54,778 bases of DNA from a bacterium (lineage in GTDB: Bacteria > Bacteroidota > Bacteroidia > Flavobacteriales > Schleiferiaceae). Every line of letters begins with the position of its first letter. Within the stretch, counting starts at the first letter, position 1. The position numbers and the translations under genes are program-made. The stretch spans positions 1 through 54,778 of the forward strand of contig WGMI01000035.1 of assembly GCA_016125155.1 (NCBI GenBank). The letters are read 5' to 3'. Shown in pieces: positions 18,717 to 28,546 of this stretch. Below the pieces are notes generated by a model. It saw only the letters and a list, made by a program, of their open reading frames with translations. It did not search any database and was not told where the DNA came from.

Positions 18717-19404
18717 ACGAATTCAAGGGCGTCTTTTGATCGTAGAAGACGATCCCAATTTCGGCTCCATTCTAGCAGACTATTTGAGTCTTCACGGTTT
18801 GGAAGTGGAGTTGGCCACAGACGGTCAATTGGGTTGGATGGTCTGGCAGCGCGGTTCGTTCGACCTGGCCTTGCTCGACGTGATGATGCCCGAAATCGAT
18901 GGCTTCAATTTAGCCCGGATGATTAAAGAGCGCGATCCTGAGTTTCCGTTGGTTTTTTTAACGGCCAAAGGCATGAAAGAAGATATTTTGGAGGGCTATC
19001 GGATTGGTGCCGACGACTATCTCGTAAAACCCTTCGATTCAGAAGTGCTTTTGCTCAAAATCAAGGCCCTGTTGCAGAGAACCAACCGGGTAGAAGAGCT
19101 TCCTGCAGAATTCGTCTTTGGGCTGTTCCACTACAATCCGAAATTGCGCATTTTGAAGGGACCCGAGGGCGAGCGCCAACTCTCGCCCAAAGAGGGAGAA
19201 TTGCTCAGTTTGCTCCTCTTGAAAATGGGCGATTTGGTGCGCCGCAGCGATGCCCTGCGCAAGATCTGGAAAGAGGACAACTACTTTACAGGGCGCAGTA
19301 TGGATGTCTATGTAGCCAAGCTTCGCAAATACCTGAAGGCCGATTCTCAACTCGAGATTCTCAACATCCACAGCGAGGGCTTTCGATTGGTACTGCGCTC
19401 GTGA
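18691..19404 (+). CDS. OmpR/PhoB-family response regulator
   Basis: 237 residues from the ATG at 18691, which overlaps the end of the kinase gene by 26 bases; an upstream in-frame ATG at 18643 gives an unlike N-terminus. The receiver has RLLIVEDDP (acid pair), the phosphoacceptor in LLDVMMPEIDG at Asp63, and the Lys of DYLVKPFD. The C-terminal winged helix reads LSPKEGELLSLLLLKMGDLV, then YFTGRSMDVYVAKLRKYLK. It is the partner of the histidine kinase just upstream and close to the RprY type. The DNA target cannot be told from the window. Confidence 0.95.
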   Translation: MQKEIETDKRIQGRLLIVEDDPNFGSILADYLSLHGLEVELATDGQLGWMVWQRGSFDLALLDVMMPEIDGFNLARMIKERDPEFPLVFLTAKGMKEDILEGYRIGADDYLVKPFDSEVLLLKIKALLQRTNRVEELPAEFVFGLFHYNPKLRILKGPEGERQLSPKEGELLSLLLLKMGDLVRRSDALRKIWKEDNYFTGRSMDVYVAKLRKYLKADSQLEILNIHSEGFRLVLRS

Positions 19405-19453
19405 AGAGTGGAAGTTCTACTTTAGGGTTCCAAACGACCTGAGACCCTGGAAC

Positions 19454-21016
19454 ATGAAGTGGACAGAACAGCTCTCTAGGGATGTGCCCGCAGGATTGGT
19501 CGTGTATTTGGTGGCCTTGCCGCTGTGCCTCGGCATTGCATTGGCCAGTGGGGCTCCGTCCATGGCCGGAATCATCAGCGGGGTTGTGGGTGGCTTGGTG
19601 GTTGGCGCCTTGAGCGGCTCGCCCCTTTCGGTCTCTGGTCCCGCGGCTGGACTCACCGTCATTGTCTTTACCGCCATCGAAGAGCTGGGTTCGTTTCCGC
19701 TGTTTTTAAGCGCGGTGTTGTTGGCCGGGGTCATCCAGTTTGGGTTGGGATGGTTTAAGACGGGTTTTGTGAGTGCCTATTTTCCGGTTTCTGTGATACG
19801 CGGTATGCTCGCGGCCATTGGTTTAATCTTGATTTTAAAGCAAATACCCCATTTGGCCGGGGTGGATTCCGACGCCTTTGGAGAATTTGAATTCCACCAG
19901 CACAACGGGTTTACCACCTTTAGTTTTCTCGAGTTTGCTCTGACCCATGTCCATCCCGGAGCCTTGGTATTGGGTTTGGGGTCCGTTGTTTTTCTATGGG
20001 TATGGGAACGACCCTTTATGCAGCGCTGGAAGCTGTTTTCGCTGGTTCCCGCTGCCCTGGTGGTCGTTGTTCTGGGGATTGTGGTCAACGAATGGTGGTT
20101 TGCACAACACTCCGCCTGGTATTTGACCGAGGAACACCGGGTGCAGTTGCCGCTGTCCGGAAATGGCGGTGGGGGTTGGGAGCGCTTTTTCACCATGCCC
20201 GAATGGTCTGGCTTGTTTCGTGCTCCGGTGTGGAAAACGGCCGTAACGCTTGCCATTGTGGCCAGCATTGAAACCTTGTTGAGTTTGGAAGCCATAGACA
20301 AATTGGATCCGCTCCGCAGGGTAAGCCCTGCCAACCAAGAGCTCAAGGCCCAGGGTATCGGCAACATCGTGAACGGGCTCATTGGGGGGTTGCCGGTTAC
20401 CTCGGTGATTGTGCGCAGTTCGGCCAATGTGACTGCGGGTGGCCTTACCAAAACATCGACCATGGTCCACGGTTTCCTACTCCTTATTACCGTAGTAGCC
20501 GTGCCCGGCTTGCTCAATCGAATCCCCTATGCAGTACTTGCGGCGCTGTTGCTTCGGGTGGGCTACAAGCTCACCACCCCGGCCATCTTTTTGCGCAAAT
20601 GGAAGTTGGGCAAGGATCAGTTCATCCCTTTTCTCACCACCATTGTGGCGATTGTCTTGACCGATTTGCTCATCGGGATTGCCATCGGCATGGCGGTGGG
20701 CGTTTTTTTTGTCCTCAAAGCCCACCACGCAGAAGGCTTTGTCCTCGACTCGACCATCGATGACGAGGGGCGGGCTGTTTTGCGCATCGAACTCAACCAC
20801 CACGTGAGTTTTATCAACAAGGCCGAGCTGACCAAGACCCTCTACGCCGCGCCTTTGGGCAGTCAGATACAGATCGATGGCCATCGGTCGGTTTCGGTCG
20901 ATTACGATGTGTTGGAGCTCATCCATTCGTTCAAGGCCAATGCCCGCGATCGTCGCATCGACTATCAACTCCGGGCGGTTCCGGAACTGCCGGTCGCCCC
21001 TCAGGTAGGGCATTGA
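19454..21016 (+). CDS. SulP-family inorganic anion transporter
   Basis: 520 residues with 10 to 12 predicted helices and the SulP pattern: LVVYLVALPLCLGIALASGA at the start, SGPAAGLTVIVFTAIEELG, and GGLPVTSVIVRSSANVTAGG after the seventh or eighth helix. Members carry sulfate, bicarbonate or chloride. The C-terminal 80 residues (RIELNHHVSFINKAEL, YDVLELIHSFKANARDR) look like a short STAS-like domain, the usual cytosolic regulatory part. It follows the two-component pair by 49 bases and may be its target, but no shared signal is visible. It ends 7 bases before a convergent glycosyltransferase gene. Confidence 0.92.
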   Translation: MKWTEQLSRDVPAGLVVYLVALPLCLGIALASGAPSMAGIISGVVGGLVVGALSGSPLSVSGPAAGLTVIVFTAIEELGSFPLFLSAVLLAGVIQFGLGWFKTGFVSAYFPVSVIRGMLAAIGLILILKQIPHLAGVDSDAFGEFEFHQHNGFTTFSFLEFALTHVHPGALVLGLGSVVFLWVWERPFMQRWKLFSLVPAALVVVVLGIVVNEWWFAQHSAWYLTEEHRVQLPLSGNGGGGWERFFTMPEWSGLFRAPVWKTAVTLAIVASIETLLSLEAIDKLDPLRRVSPANQELKAQGIGNIVNGLIGGLPVTSVIVRSSANVTAGGLTKTSTMVHGFLLLITVVAVPGLLNRIPYAVLAALLLRVGYKLTTPAIFLRKWKLGKDQFIPFLTTIVAIVLTDLLIGIAIGMAVGVFFVLKAHHAEGFVLDSTIDDEGRAVLRIELNHHVSFINKAELTKTLYAAPLGSQIQIDGHRSVSVDYDVLELIHSFKANARDRRIDYQLRAVPELPVAPQVGH

Positions 21017-21023
21017 ACCCGCT

Positions 21024-22232
21024 TTAACGCCGGGTACGGGTGCGTTCGGTGGTTTCGATGGCCTTCATCAGACTAAGGGCCGAATTTTCCCAACTGTGGC
21101 TGCGGGCAAACGCCATCCGCTGCGCGGCTTTTTCCCTCAGACTCGGACTCAGGCTAGCCTCGAGGGATTCGATCCACGAGTCCAATCCTTCGGCTAGGGA
21201 ACAGTATTCAGCAAAGGCCTCCATCGCCGCGGTACGGGTGGCCACCACGGGCAGACCCATCGAAAGGTATTCGTCGATTTTTCTCGGGTAGTTCCCGATG
21301 GTCATGGCGTTGAGGACCTGAGGGTTGACGGCTACGTCGAAGAACTGCATATAATTGGGCAGCTCGACAGGCTTTTTGGCCCCGGTAAAAAAGACGTTGG
21401 GCTGCTGATGCAGGGCGCTGCGGCGAAATACCTCGTCTTCCGGTCCCACCAAGACAAAATCCCAGTCGGGTCGGGAACGACTCAGGTTCAGAAGCAGGGG
21501 TTCGTCCAAGCGCATGGAAAAGAGCACCCCGACGTACCCGATGATGGGGCGTTCGCCCGACGGCACATCGGACGGCCTTGTCCGATCCGGGTGCGGTTGA
21601 AACAACTCGAGTTCGCAGCCCTGGCCGATGTAGTGGCTGTTCGGGTTGTGTTGGGCACACAATGCTGTAAGGTAAAGCGAATTGGCCACACAGACATCGC
21701 TTTGTGCCATGATTCGAGGCTCCCAGCGCGGACCGTGTTTTGAAAAATAGTCGGTGCTGATCAGGTTGTCGCGGGAATAATAGACCGATACCCCGGGTTC
21801 CAGCAATTCAATCATGTACTGGGCCCGAAACATCTCGCTGTCGTTAAAGAGAATCCAGTTCTGAAACCCGAGTTCGCGCAATACCGTACGATATTCTCGG
21901 GCCAATCGGACATTGTTGCGCCGGTTGAACCCCCCAAAAAAGGCTTCGGGCATCCAGTTGATCGATTCGATCACTACGGGAGGATCGAATGTCCACAGCC
22001 CTTCTGAAATGCGCTCCAACGGGGGCCTTTGCCTATTCAATACAGCCTTTCGTCTTTCGATAAAGCCCCGGTCTTCCGGTTTGTTCCTGAGCAGGGTGAT
22101 GCGGTCCAACGGAATATTGACGTAGAGCACCCGATGGCTCTTGGCCAATTCGAGCGCCAAGTTGCGCGCATTGCTTCCGATGCCCAAATCCCAGGGCTGT
22201 TGAACCAGAAAAAAGAAATCGCGCCTCGACAT
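21024..22232 (-). CDS. Glycosyltransferase (GT4/GT1 fold, TuaH-like)
   Basis: 402 residues. The N-half holds FFFLVQQPWDLGIGSNARN and LYVNIPLDR; the C-half is a GT-B nucleotide-sugar domain with IGYVGVLFSMRLDEPLLLNL, WDFVLVGPEDEVF, NVFFTGAKKPVELPNYMQFF, and the end motif NYPRKIDEYLSMGLPVVATR. The acidic residues of this last motif correspond to the EX7E-type donor site in GT4 enzymes. Likely acts on surface glycan or teichuronic-type polymer, but no donor or acceptor can be named. It stands alone between the SulP gene and the divergent heme oxygenase gene. Confidence 0.85.
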   Translation of the reverse strand: MSRRDFFFLVQQPWDLGIGSNARNLALELAKSHRVLYVNIPLDRITLLRNKPEDRGFIERRKAVLNRQRPPLERISEGLWTFDPPVVIESINWMPEAFFGGFNRRNNVRLAREYRTVLRELGFQNWILFNDSEMFRAQYMIELLEPGVSVYYSRDNLISTDYFSKHGPRWEPRIMAQSDVCVANSLYLTALCAQHNPNSHYIGQGCELELFQPHPDRTRPSDVPSGERPIIGYVGVLFSMRLDEPLLLNLSRSRPDWDFVLVGPEDEVFRRSALHQQPNVFFTGAKKPVELPNYMQFFDVAVNPQVLNAMTIGNYPRKIDEYLSMGLPVVATRTAAMEAFAEYCSLAEGLDSWIESLEASLSPSLREKAAQRMAFARSHSWENSALSLMKAIETTERTRTRR

Positions 22233-22317
22233 GGGATAAAAATAGTCGGCTTCGCTTGGGTGGGCGGCATTCGACCCATTACCTTCGCGCTATCTGGAAT
22301 CATTTCAAATAACAGCC

Positions 22318-22905
22318 ATGGGCATACTCGAAAGGCTCAAGACCGAAACCGCGGAACTGCACCGTCAAACCGAGGAATACAGCTACGGCGATCTCATCAT
22401 GAGCGGGAGATTGACCAAAGCGCAGTACGCGGATCTCATCGACAAAAATGCCGCCGTGCACCACCATTACGAGTCGATTTTGATCCAGATCGAAGGCCTC
22501 GATGCCCTGTTCGAAGGGCAGTTGCATCGGCGCATCAAGCTCAGTGCTTTGGAGTCCGATAAAGCGGTATTGCACTACCCCAGCCGGTCTTTTACACCCA
22601 TAGAACATCGACCCGCCGATGTGGCAGAGGCCCTGGGCGCCCTCTACGTGCTCGAGGGATCGAGTTTGGGCGGAGCAGTAATTGCCCGGGCTCTTTCCAA
22701 GATTCCGGAGATCGCAGAAACGGGCGCTTTTGCGTTTTACACGTTTTATGGTGCGGAATTGGGTGCCCAATGGAAGGCATTCGGCCAAATTGTGGTTAAT
22801 TTCGTAGAACACCACGGCCAAGCCGATCGGCTGGTCGAATCTGCCAAACGAACCTTTGAGTCGGTCAAATCGGTCTTCAGCACAGCCCTCGAACCCGTGG
22901 CATAA
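22318..22905 (+). CDS. Biliverdin-producing heme oxygenase
   Basis: 195 residues. It has the heme oxygenase fold landmarks: the proximal His in TAELHRQTEEY (His15), the helix VHHHYESILIQ, and the distal-helix Gly motif LEGSSLGGAVIARAL that lines the heme edge. The family opens heme to biliverdin, iron and carbon monoxide. In many bacteria it is paired with a phytochrome kinase; here the next gene is a hybrid kinase without phytochrome domains. The kinase gene starts 50 bases before this gene ends. Probable roles are iron recovery or supply of biliverdin or CO as a signal; the last is inference. Confidence 0.88.
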   Translation: MGILERLKTETAELHRQTEEYSYGDLIMSGRLTKAQYADLIDKNAAVHHHYESILIQIEGLDALFEGQLHRRIKLSALESDKAVLHYPSRSFTPIEHRPADVAEALGALYVLEGSSLGGAVIARALSKIPEIAETGAFAFYTFYGAELGAQWKAFGQIVVNFVEHHGQADRLVESAKRTFESVKSVFSTALEPVA

Positions 22906-25873
22906 ACGGGATTTTTGGTTAGGGTCGCTCGCGCCCATCGCCTTGGTTGCCCTGCTCGTCGGTGGGGTGCAGTGGTTGATCGAAGGTCAGTTGAATCGTT
23001 GGAATCAGGCGCGCCTTGAATTGCGCTCCGTGGAACATGCGCTGGAAGCGGGCGATGTGACCACTTTGAATCCCGTCGAATTGGAGCGCTTGTCCGAAGC
23101 CTTTGCCGGAATGGGTGGGGCCAAGACAGCGCTTGACATTTCTGCGGAACTCTCCAGACTGGCGGTTCAAATCGAAACCAACCAAATACGACTCGAGCCC
23201 CCCGAAGGGCTCAGGGCCAGAGCGCGAAAGTTGTATGTGCTCGACGGCGGGGTACTGGCTGAGTTGAATCAGTGGAATCGGCGGTTGGCGTGGTGGGCTG
23301 CAGTGATGTTTGTTGCCTTGGGTATTCTGTGGATGTGGTGGAAGGAGAAGCGCATGGCCACTCGTTTTTCAGACGATCAAAGAGCGCAAACGGCCTTGTT
23401 GGACGAAGCCCTAAAAAACACGGAAGAAGCCCGTTTCAAACTGCGCCAATGGGAGGCACAAGCCGCCGAGTTGGAGCGCGAAAAAGGCCTGCTGCTGCGC
23501 GAGCAGTTGGAAGTAGGAACCATACTCGATCGGACCGAGGCCCTCGTTTGGACCGTCGATTGGGACCTCCATCTCCACTTTGCCAACCGCCGCTTTAAAG
23601 AGGTGTTTATCAATCGGTTTGGGACAGAAGCCAAGCCGGGCATCTCCGTACTGACCGAATACCTTTCCGAGGAAGAAACGGAATATTGGAAAAGGGTGTA
23701 TCAAAACGCCGGACAAGGAGAAAAACTCCGATTTGAAGGCCGTTTTGGAAGTCTTGGGCAAGCCGACAGGGTCTATCGCATTACGGCTTATGCGGTGACG
23801 GATGCCCACGCGAACTTCAAGCGATTGGTCTGTATTGCCGACGATATTACCGCCGAAGCGAGTAAGGACGAATTGGTCCAGGAAGCTTCGGGACGACTCA
23901 AAATGGCCTTGGCCAACGCGCAGCACGGACTTTGGGACCTCGATTTGCGCTCGGGCGCGCTGACGGTCGACGCCCAGTGGACCCGTTTTTTTGGCCTAAA
24001 GCTTGACGCTTTTGAAGGCCATCTAGAAGGATGGAGGCAACGCATTGATTCAGAAGATCTCGTGGCCTTTGATCTGGCTTTTTCTCGGGCGGTTGAAGAC
24101 GAGCAGAACGGAACACTTACGGTAGAATACCGCATCAAAGGCCATAAACCCTTGCCGATTTGGCTCAAGAGCATGGGGAGGGTGGTGGATCGGGACGAAG
24201 AAGGCCGGGCCATTCGGCTGATTGGAACCAGTTGGGACATCAGCGGCTCCAAGCATATGGAGGACCGGCTCAAGAGTTTGCTCCGCAGACAGCGCGAGTT
24301 GAACGAAGAGCTCTATGAGGCCAAGCAGATTGCCGAAAAGGCCAGCCAGGTCAAGTCCCAGTTTCTCGCTACCATGAGCCATGAGATTCGCACCCCCATG
24401 AACGGGGTCATCGGCATGACGGCTCTGTTGCTCAAGACCCCCCTGAGCGAAGATCAATTCCAGTTGGTCAATACCATCCGCTTGAGCGGAGACACCCTGT
24501 TGGCGGTCATCAACGATATTCTCGATTTCTCCAAGATTGAATCGGGCAATCTGGTCCTCGAAGAAGTGCTGTTCAACCCCGAAGAGTGCATGGAGGAAGC
24601 CCTAGAGCTTTTGAGCGGACCCGCGGCCGAAAAGAACCTGGAAGTCTATTACACCATCGGTTCAGGTGTGCCCCGTTATGTTCTTGGCGACCTCAATCGC
24701 TTGCGCCAGGTGTTGATCAATCTATTGAGCAATGCGATCAAATTCACCGATCAGGGCGAAATCGCCATGGAGTTGATCCAGGTACGGGAGTGGCCGGATC
24801 GGCACGAATTGCAGTTCAGCGTACGCGATCAGGGCATCGGCATAGCCCCCGAAAAAGCCGCCAAACTGTTTCAACCCTTTGTGCAAGCTGAGCTCTCTAC
24901 CGCGCGCAAATATGGGGGGACGGGCTTGGGATTGGCCATCTGCAGTCGTTTGGTGGAATTGATGGGGGGTGAGATCGACGTCGAGAGCACCGAGGGCGAA
25001 GGTTCCAATTTCTTTTTCACCATCGTGGTGAAGCGCTGCGCCTTGGAAGCGGAGCGCACCGAAGGGCTGAGCGGTTTGCAACTCTTGATGGCTGGGGAAC
25101 CCCAAGGTTCGAATACCATGCTCCACAACCAACTCGAGCGCTGGGGCATGCAATTGCGTTTTGAATCAGAGACGCAGCAGTTGTTGCGCATTCTGGAGAC
25201 CGAGACCATTTCTGCCTTGTTTATCGACCAGGCGTGGGCGGGCGACGGACTCGATGCCTTGGCACAGCGGCTCAAGACCCATTTCAAGGTGCCCTTGCTG
25301 TTGCTGGCCTCTTCGTTTACCGAAGAAATGGCGCTCGAACTCGAGTCGGGGTTCGATGCGGTCTTTGTCAAGCCCTTGAAGTTTTCGCTCGTCAAATCGA
25401 CCTTAGAGCGCATCTTGATCGACCGCCCCCGCGCACACAGCGCTAGGAAACTCGACAAAGAAGAACTCGGCAAAGAATTCCCGTTGCGCATACTTGTGGC
25501 GGAAGACAATCCGGTCAACCAACAACTGATCAATCTGTTTCTGGCTTCACTTTCCTACGAGGCCAAGGTGGTCAACAACGGGGTAGAAGCCCTGGAGGCT
25601 GTTCGCGAGGGCGGATACGATTTGGTTTTGATGGATGTGCAGATGCCCGAAATGGATGGATTGGAGGCCACTCGCTGCATACGGGCGCTTCCCGATTGTT
25701 ATGAGCGTCCCGTAATAATTGCCATGACCGCCAATGCACTCAGTGGAGACCGCGAAAGGTGCATCGAGGCGGGCATGAACGATTATATGAGCAAACCGCT
25801 AGGGCTGGAGGCCTTTGTGGGGATGATTCAGGCCTGGGGCGGTTTTATCGCCAAACAAAAGGCCGATGTCTGA
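22856..25873 (+). CDS. Hybrid histidine kinase with PAS domains and tandem receivers
   Basis: About 1005 residues. The first start I find in frame is TTG at 22856, inside the heme oxygenase gene; no in-frame ATG comes before the first helix ([20 protein letters not shown]). A second helix ([17 protein letters not shown]) closes a periplasmic part of about 100 residues. A coiled coil leads to two PAS-like domains (near residues 215-335 and 350-465). HisKA has [15 protein letters not shown] with His509; the ATPase boxes are [18 protein letters not shown] and GTGLGLAIC. The C-terminus has two receivers. The first is degenerate, with LMAGEPQGS in place of the acid pair; the second is intact, with Asp927 in [12 protein letters not shown]. 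No GAF or PHY domain is present. Confidence 0.9.
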   Translation: MSRSNRSSAQPSNPWHKRDFWLGSLAPIALVALLVGGVQWLIEGQLNRWNQARLELRSVEHALEAGDVTTLNPVELERLSEAFAGMGGAKTALDISAELSRLAVQIETNQIRLEPPEGLRARARKLYVLDGGVLAELNQWNRRLAWWAAVMFVALGILWMWWKEKRMATRFSDDQRAQTALLDEALKNTEEARFKLRQWEAQAAELEREKGLLLREQLEVGTILDRTEALVWTVDWDLHLHFANRRFKEVFINRFGTEAKPGISVLTEYLSEEETEYWKRVYQNAGQGEKLRFEGRFGSLGQADRVYRITAYAVTDAHANFKRLVCIADDITAEASKDELVQEASGRLKMALANAQHGLWDLDLRSGALTVDAQWTRFFGLKLDAFEGHLEGWRQRIDSEDLVAFDLAFSRAVEDEQNGTLTVEYRIKGHKPLPIWLKSMGRVVDRDEEGRAIRLIGTSWDISGSKHMEDRLKSLLRRQRELNEELYEAKQIAEKASQVKSQFLATMSHEIRTPMNGVIGMTALLLKTPLSEDQFQLVNTIRLSGDTLLAVINDILDFSKIESGNLVLEEVLFNPEECMEEALELLSGPAAEKNLEVYYTIGSGVPRYVLGDLNRLRQVLINLLSNAIKFTDQGEIAMELIQVREWPDRHELQFSVRDQGIGIAPEKAAKLFQPFVQAELSTARKYGGTGLGLAICSRLVELMGGEIDVESTEGEGSNFFFTIVVKRCALEAERTEGLSGLQLLMAGEPQGSNTMLHNQLERWGMQLRFESETQQLLRILETETISALFIDQAWAGDGLDALAQRLKTHFKVPLLLLASSFTEEMALELESGFDAVFVKPLKFSLVKSTLERILIDRPRAHSARKLDKEELGKEFPLRILVAEDNPVNQQLINLFLASLSYEAKVVNNGVEALEAVREGGYDLVLMDVQMPEMDGLEATRCIRALPDCYERPVIIAMTANALSGDRERCIEAGMNDYMSKPLGLEAFVGMIQAWGGFIAKQKADV

Positions 25874-27179
25874 TGGGCTCCTCGACCGCTGGGTCGACTT
25901 TTGGACAACGCGATTTGCCGAGGTTCCTTTTTCGGCCGTACTGAACAGTTGTGGGCAAGAAGATCCCCTTGGAGAATTCGTTTTGCTGCTCGCCTGGGGT
26001 CAGCACGGGTTGGAATACTACGAAGACACGATTCTACCCATCAACCCCTGGTTGGAATCGAATCCGAATTGGGTGTTTGGGGTCTTGTCGTACGATCTCA
26101 AGAATGCGTTTAAGCGTGTGCATACCCAATATGCAGACCCACTCGACCTGCCGTCGGTTTCGCTGTTTTCGGCCGAAATGGTCGTGGGATTTTCACGAGC
26201 TCAGCCTCATGAAGCCCTGTGTCTGTGGGGCGATGCCGCGTTTTTCGCTCAACTGTGCGCAGAAGTAGATCAATACCAAGGGAGGGAGCCCTCAGCCTTC
26301 GGCGCTTTGCCCTTGAAGCCCGTTACTGGTTTTGCCCAATACCAAACCGCGGTCGCTGAAATTCTCGAGGGCATCCGTCTGGGTGATCTATACGAAATCA
26401 ACTTTTGCCGTCAGCAACTGGGCGAAGTCTCGGCTACCGACTTCGATCCAGGTTGGGCCTATCGCCAATTGTGTGCCTACAATCCCGCAGCGCAGTCGGT
26501 TTGGTATCGGTCGGGTCGCAAAGGCCTTATTTCGGCTTCTCCAGAGCGGTTTATCCAGAGGCAGGGTTCGATGTTGCGCAGCCAGCCCATCAAGGGAACT
26601 GCGGTGCGCAGCCCCGATCCGCTCGAAGATGCCCAAGGGTTGAATCGGTTGATCAACAGTCCCAAGGAGCGAGCAGAGAACACCATGATCGTCGATTTGG
26701 TGCGCGACGACTTCGCCAAAATCGCGGTCGAAGGGAGCATCGCGGTCCCGGAATTGTGCGCGCATCGATCGCTGGCCCGGGTGCATCAGATGTATTCGAC
26801 CATCGAATGCCGTATCCCAGCGTCTTGCGGTTTGCTCGATATTATGGCGGCCTGCTTTCCGATGGGTTCCATGACGGGCATGCCCAAATATGCGGCCATG
26901 GAGTGGGCCGATCGGCTTGAGGGTTTTCGACGCGGTTGGTACAGCGGGTGTTTCTTATACCGCAAACCCCATGGTGATTTTGATGCCAATGTGGTTATTC
27001 GCAGTGTATTGTACAACCAAGACAAGGGCGTCTGTTCGATGGGCGCGGGAGGAGCCATTACGGCCTTGAGCCACATCGAAGCCGAGTGGGAAGAGACCGA
27101 ACACAAGTTTCGATCGGTGCTTTCAGCCTGGAACCCTCTGGTCACCCAGGTGACATGGGCTCCCGGCTCAGACTGCTAA
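25866..27179 (+). CDS. pabB: Aminodeoxychorismate synthase component I
   Basis: Amidates chorismate to 4-amino-4-deoxychorismate for folate, with a glutaminase partner not in this window. The 437-residue protein has the chorismate-binding fold of TrpE/PabB: GDLYEINFCRQQ, PERFIQRQG, RLINSPKERAENTMIVDLVR, MGSMTGMPKYAAME and MGAGGAI. The decisive motif is PIKGT with Lys243; anthranilate synthases usually have PIAGT, so PabB is the better call. The start overlaps the hybrid kinase stop by 8 bases. Its TAA stop is part of a promoter-like TAAGTTTG for tilS. Confidence 0.9.
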   Translation: MSDGLLDRWVDFWTTRFAEVPFSAVLNSCGQEDPLGEFVLLLAWGQHGLEYYEDTILPINPWLESNPNWVFGVLSYDLKNAFKRVHTQYADPLDLPSVSLFSAEMVVGFSRAQPHEALCLWGDAAFFAQLCAEVDQYQGREPSAFGALPLKPVTGFAQYQTAVAEILEGIRLGDLYEINFCRQQLGEVSATDFDPGWAYRQLCAYNPAAQSVWYRSGRKGLISASPERFIQRQGSMLRSQPIKGTAVRSPDPLEDAQGLNRLINSPKERAENTMIVDLVRDDFAKIAVEGSIAVPELCAHRSLARVHQMYSTIECRIPASCGLLDIMAACFPMGSMTGMPKYAAMEWADRLEGFRRGWYSGCFLYRKPHGDFDANVVIRSVLYNQDKGVCSMGAGGAITALSHIEAEWEETEHKFRSVLSAWNPLVTQVTWAPGSDC

Positions 27180-27184
27180 GTTTG
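27177..27184 (+). promoter_or_regulatory. -7 element in front of tilS, overlapping the pabB stop codon
   Basis: The bases TAAGTTTG match TAnnTTTG exactly, the first three being the pabB stop codon. The tilS ATG is at 27190, only 5 bases on, so a transcript from here would have almost no leader. Confidence 0.5.
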
Positions 27185-27189
27185 CGTTC

Positions 27190-28527
27190 ATGACCTCATC
27201 CCCAATTGCGGAACGCGTGCGAAAGGCCTTTCAGGTCCATTTCGGAGCACAACCGATGCGCCCGGTTTTGGGGTGCAGTGGCGGGATGGACTCTATGGTT
27301 TTGGCCTTTGTCCTCGATGCGTTGGGACTCCATCCGGTCTTGGTGTACATCGATCACGGATTGCGACCAGAATCCAAGGCCGAATGGGCTATGGTAGAGC
27401 GTTGGGCCAAGGAACGGGGTCTTGACTTTCGCGGGTTTGCGCTCGACCCAGACTCCCTCAAAAAGGCGGCGGCAGGCGTTCAGGCCGAAGCGAGAAATCA
27501 GCGGTATCGCTGGCTGAAATCGGTCGCCGATTCCACGGAAAACGGTGTAGTCACGACCGCGCATCATGCCGACGATCGGCTCGAGGGGTTTTTTATCAGC
27601 ATGGTTCGTGGCGAGCGCTGGGAATCGCTCTCGGGAATGGAGCCGTGGAATGGAAAGGTCTTTCGACCCTTGCTTGGGTGCAGCCGAGAAGAAATTTACG
27701 CTGTGGCCGTGGCCGAGCACATTCCGTGGATGGAAGACGCCTCCAATGCCTCCGATCGCTATTTGCGCAACCGGATCCGCCGTGAATTGACACCTTTTGT
27801 GAAAAGGGAGAACCCTTCTTGGCAGACCGCTTTAGACGAACTGCAGTCCCAGCTCAGGCGCAGAGTAGAGCGTGAGATGGCCGAGGCCGAGCGCTGGGCG
27901 GAACAAGCGGTGCAAACCTCGGTTCTTCCCGCACACGGTCCCATATACCGAATCGACGATCAGGGCATGGACGAGGCCCAGTCCGTGGAGCGAGCGCATT
28001 TTGTTCGCTGGCTTCGGCAAATGGGCGTCCATTCGGGTTGGACCGAAACGTCGCTGTTCAGCGCTTCCCTGGGAGCCGAGTGGCACAGTGGAAACTGGCG
28101 TTTGTATCGGGAACGGGGCGCATTCGAATTGACCGAGGCCCCGGTCGAGCGGGCCTCTATTTGGTTGGGCGAACACCTCCATTCCATACGCTGGCCGCTG
28201 CCCCTCGACTGGGGGGCAACAGACCGATTGGAGCGCGCTCCAGAGGTCGCGGTGTTCGACCGTTCCCAGCTCTCTTTTCCCCTCGAACTTCGGCAGCCGT
28301 GCGCGGGCGATCGGTTGTTTCCGGTAGGAATGAAGGGGTCTAAATTGTTGAGCGATTTGTTCCAGGAATCAGGATGGAGTCGGGCAAGGCGCCATGCGGC
28401 TTGGATTTTGTGCTGTCAAGGAGAAGTGCTTTGGTGGATTGGTCAGCGCATCGATCGCCGCCGCGCCGCAGCAGACGACTGTTCTGACCTCTGGCAAATG
28501 CGTCTAAGGGCTTCTTCCGATCTTTAA
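27190..28527 (+). CDS. tilS: tRNA(Ile)-lysidine synthase
   Basis: Attaches lysine to C34 of tRNA-Ile(CAU), letting it read AUA. The ATP pyrophosphatase loop CSGGMDSM lies at residues 29-36, with the typical HHADDRLEGFFISMVRG near 130 and RNRIRRELTPF. A substrate-binding C-terminal domain ends in LFQESGWSRARRHAAW and WWIGQRIDRR. The length, 445 residues, is that of long-form TilS. It starts 10 bases after pabB and ends 19 bases before dsbD. The pabB-tilS neighbourhood is not a pathway link that I know. Confidence 0.94.
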   Translation: MTSSPIAERVRKAFQVHFGAQPMRPVLGCSGGMDSMVLAFVLDALGLHPVLVYIDHGLRPESKAEWAMVERWAKERGLDFRGFALDPDSLKKAAAGVQAEARNQRYRWLKSVADSTENGVVTTAHHADDRLEGFFISMVRGERWESLSGMEPWNGKVFRPLLGCSREEIYAVAVAEHIPWMEDASNASDRYLRNRIRRELTPFVKRENPSWQTALDELQSQLRRRVEREMAEAERWAEQAVQTSVLPAHGPIYRIDDQGMDEAQSVERAHFVRWLRQMGVHSGWTETSLFSASLGAEWHSGNWRLYRERGAFELTEAPVERASIWLGEHLHSIRWPLPLDWGATDRLERAPEVAVFDRSQLSFPLELRQPCAGDRLFPVGMKGSKLLSDLFQESGWSRARRHAAWILCCQGEVLWWIGQRIDRRRAAADDCSDLWQMRLRASSDL

Positions 28528-28546
28528 CCTCTAATTCGATCGATTC

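Noticed and set aside
22856-25873. Phytochrome kinase next to the heme oxygenase
   Set aside because: No GAF or PHY motif nor chromophore Cys is seen; only PAS domains are present.
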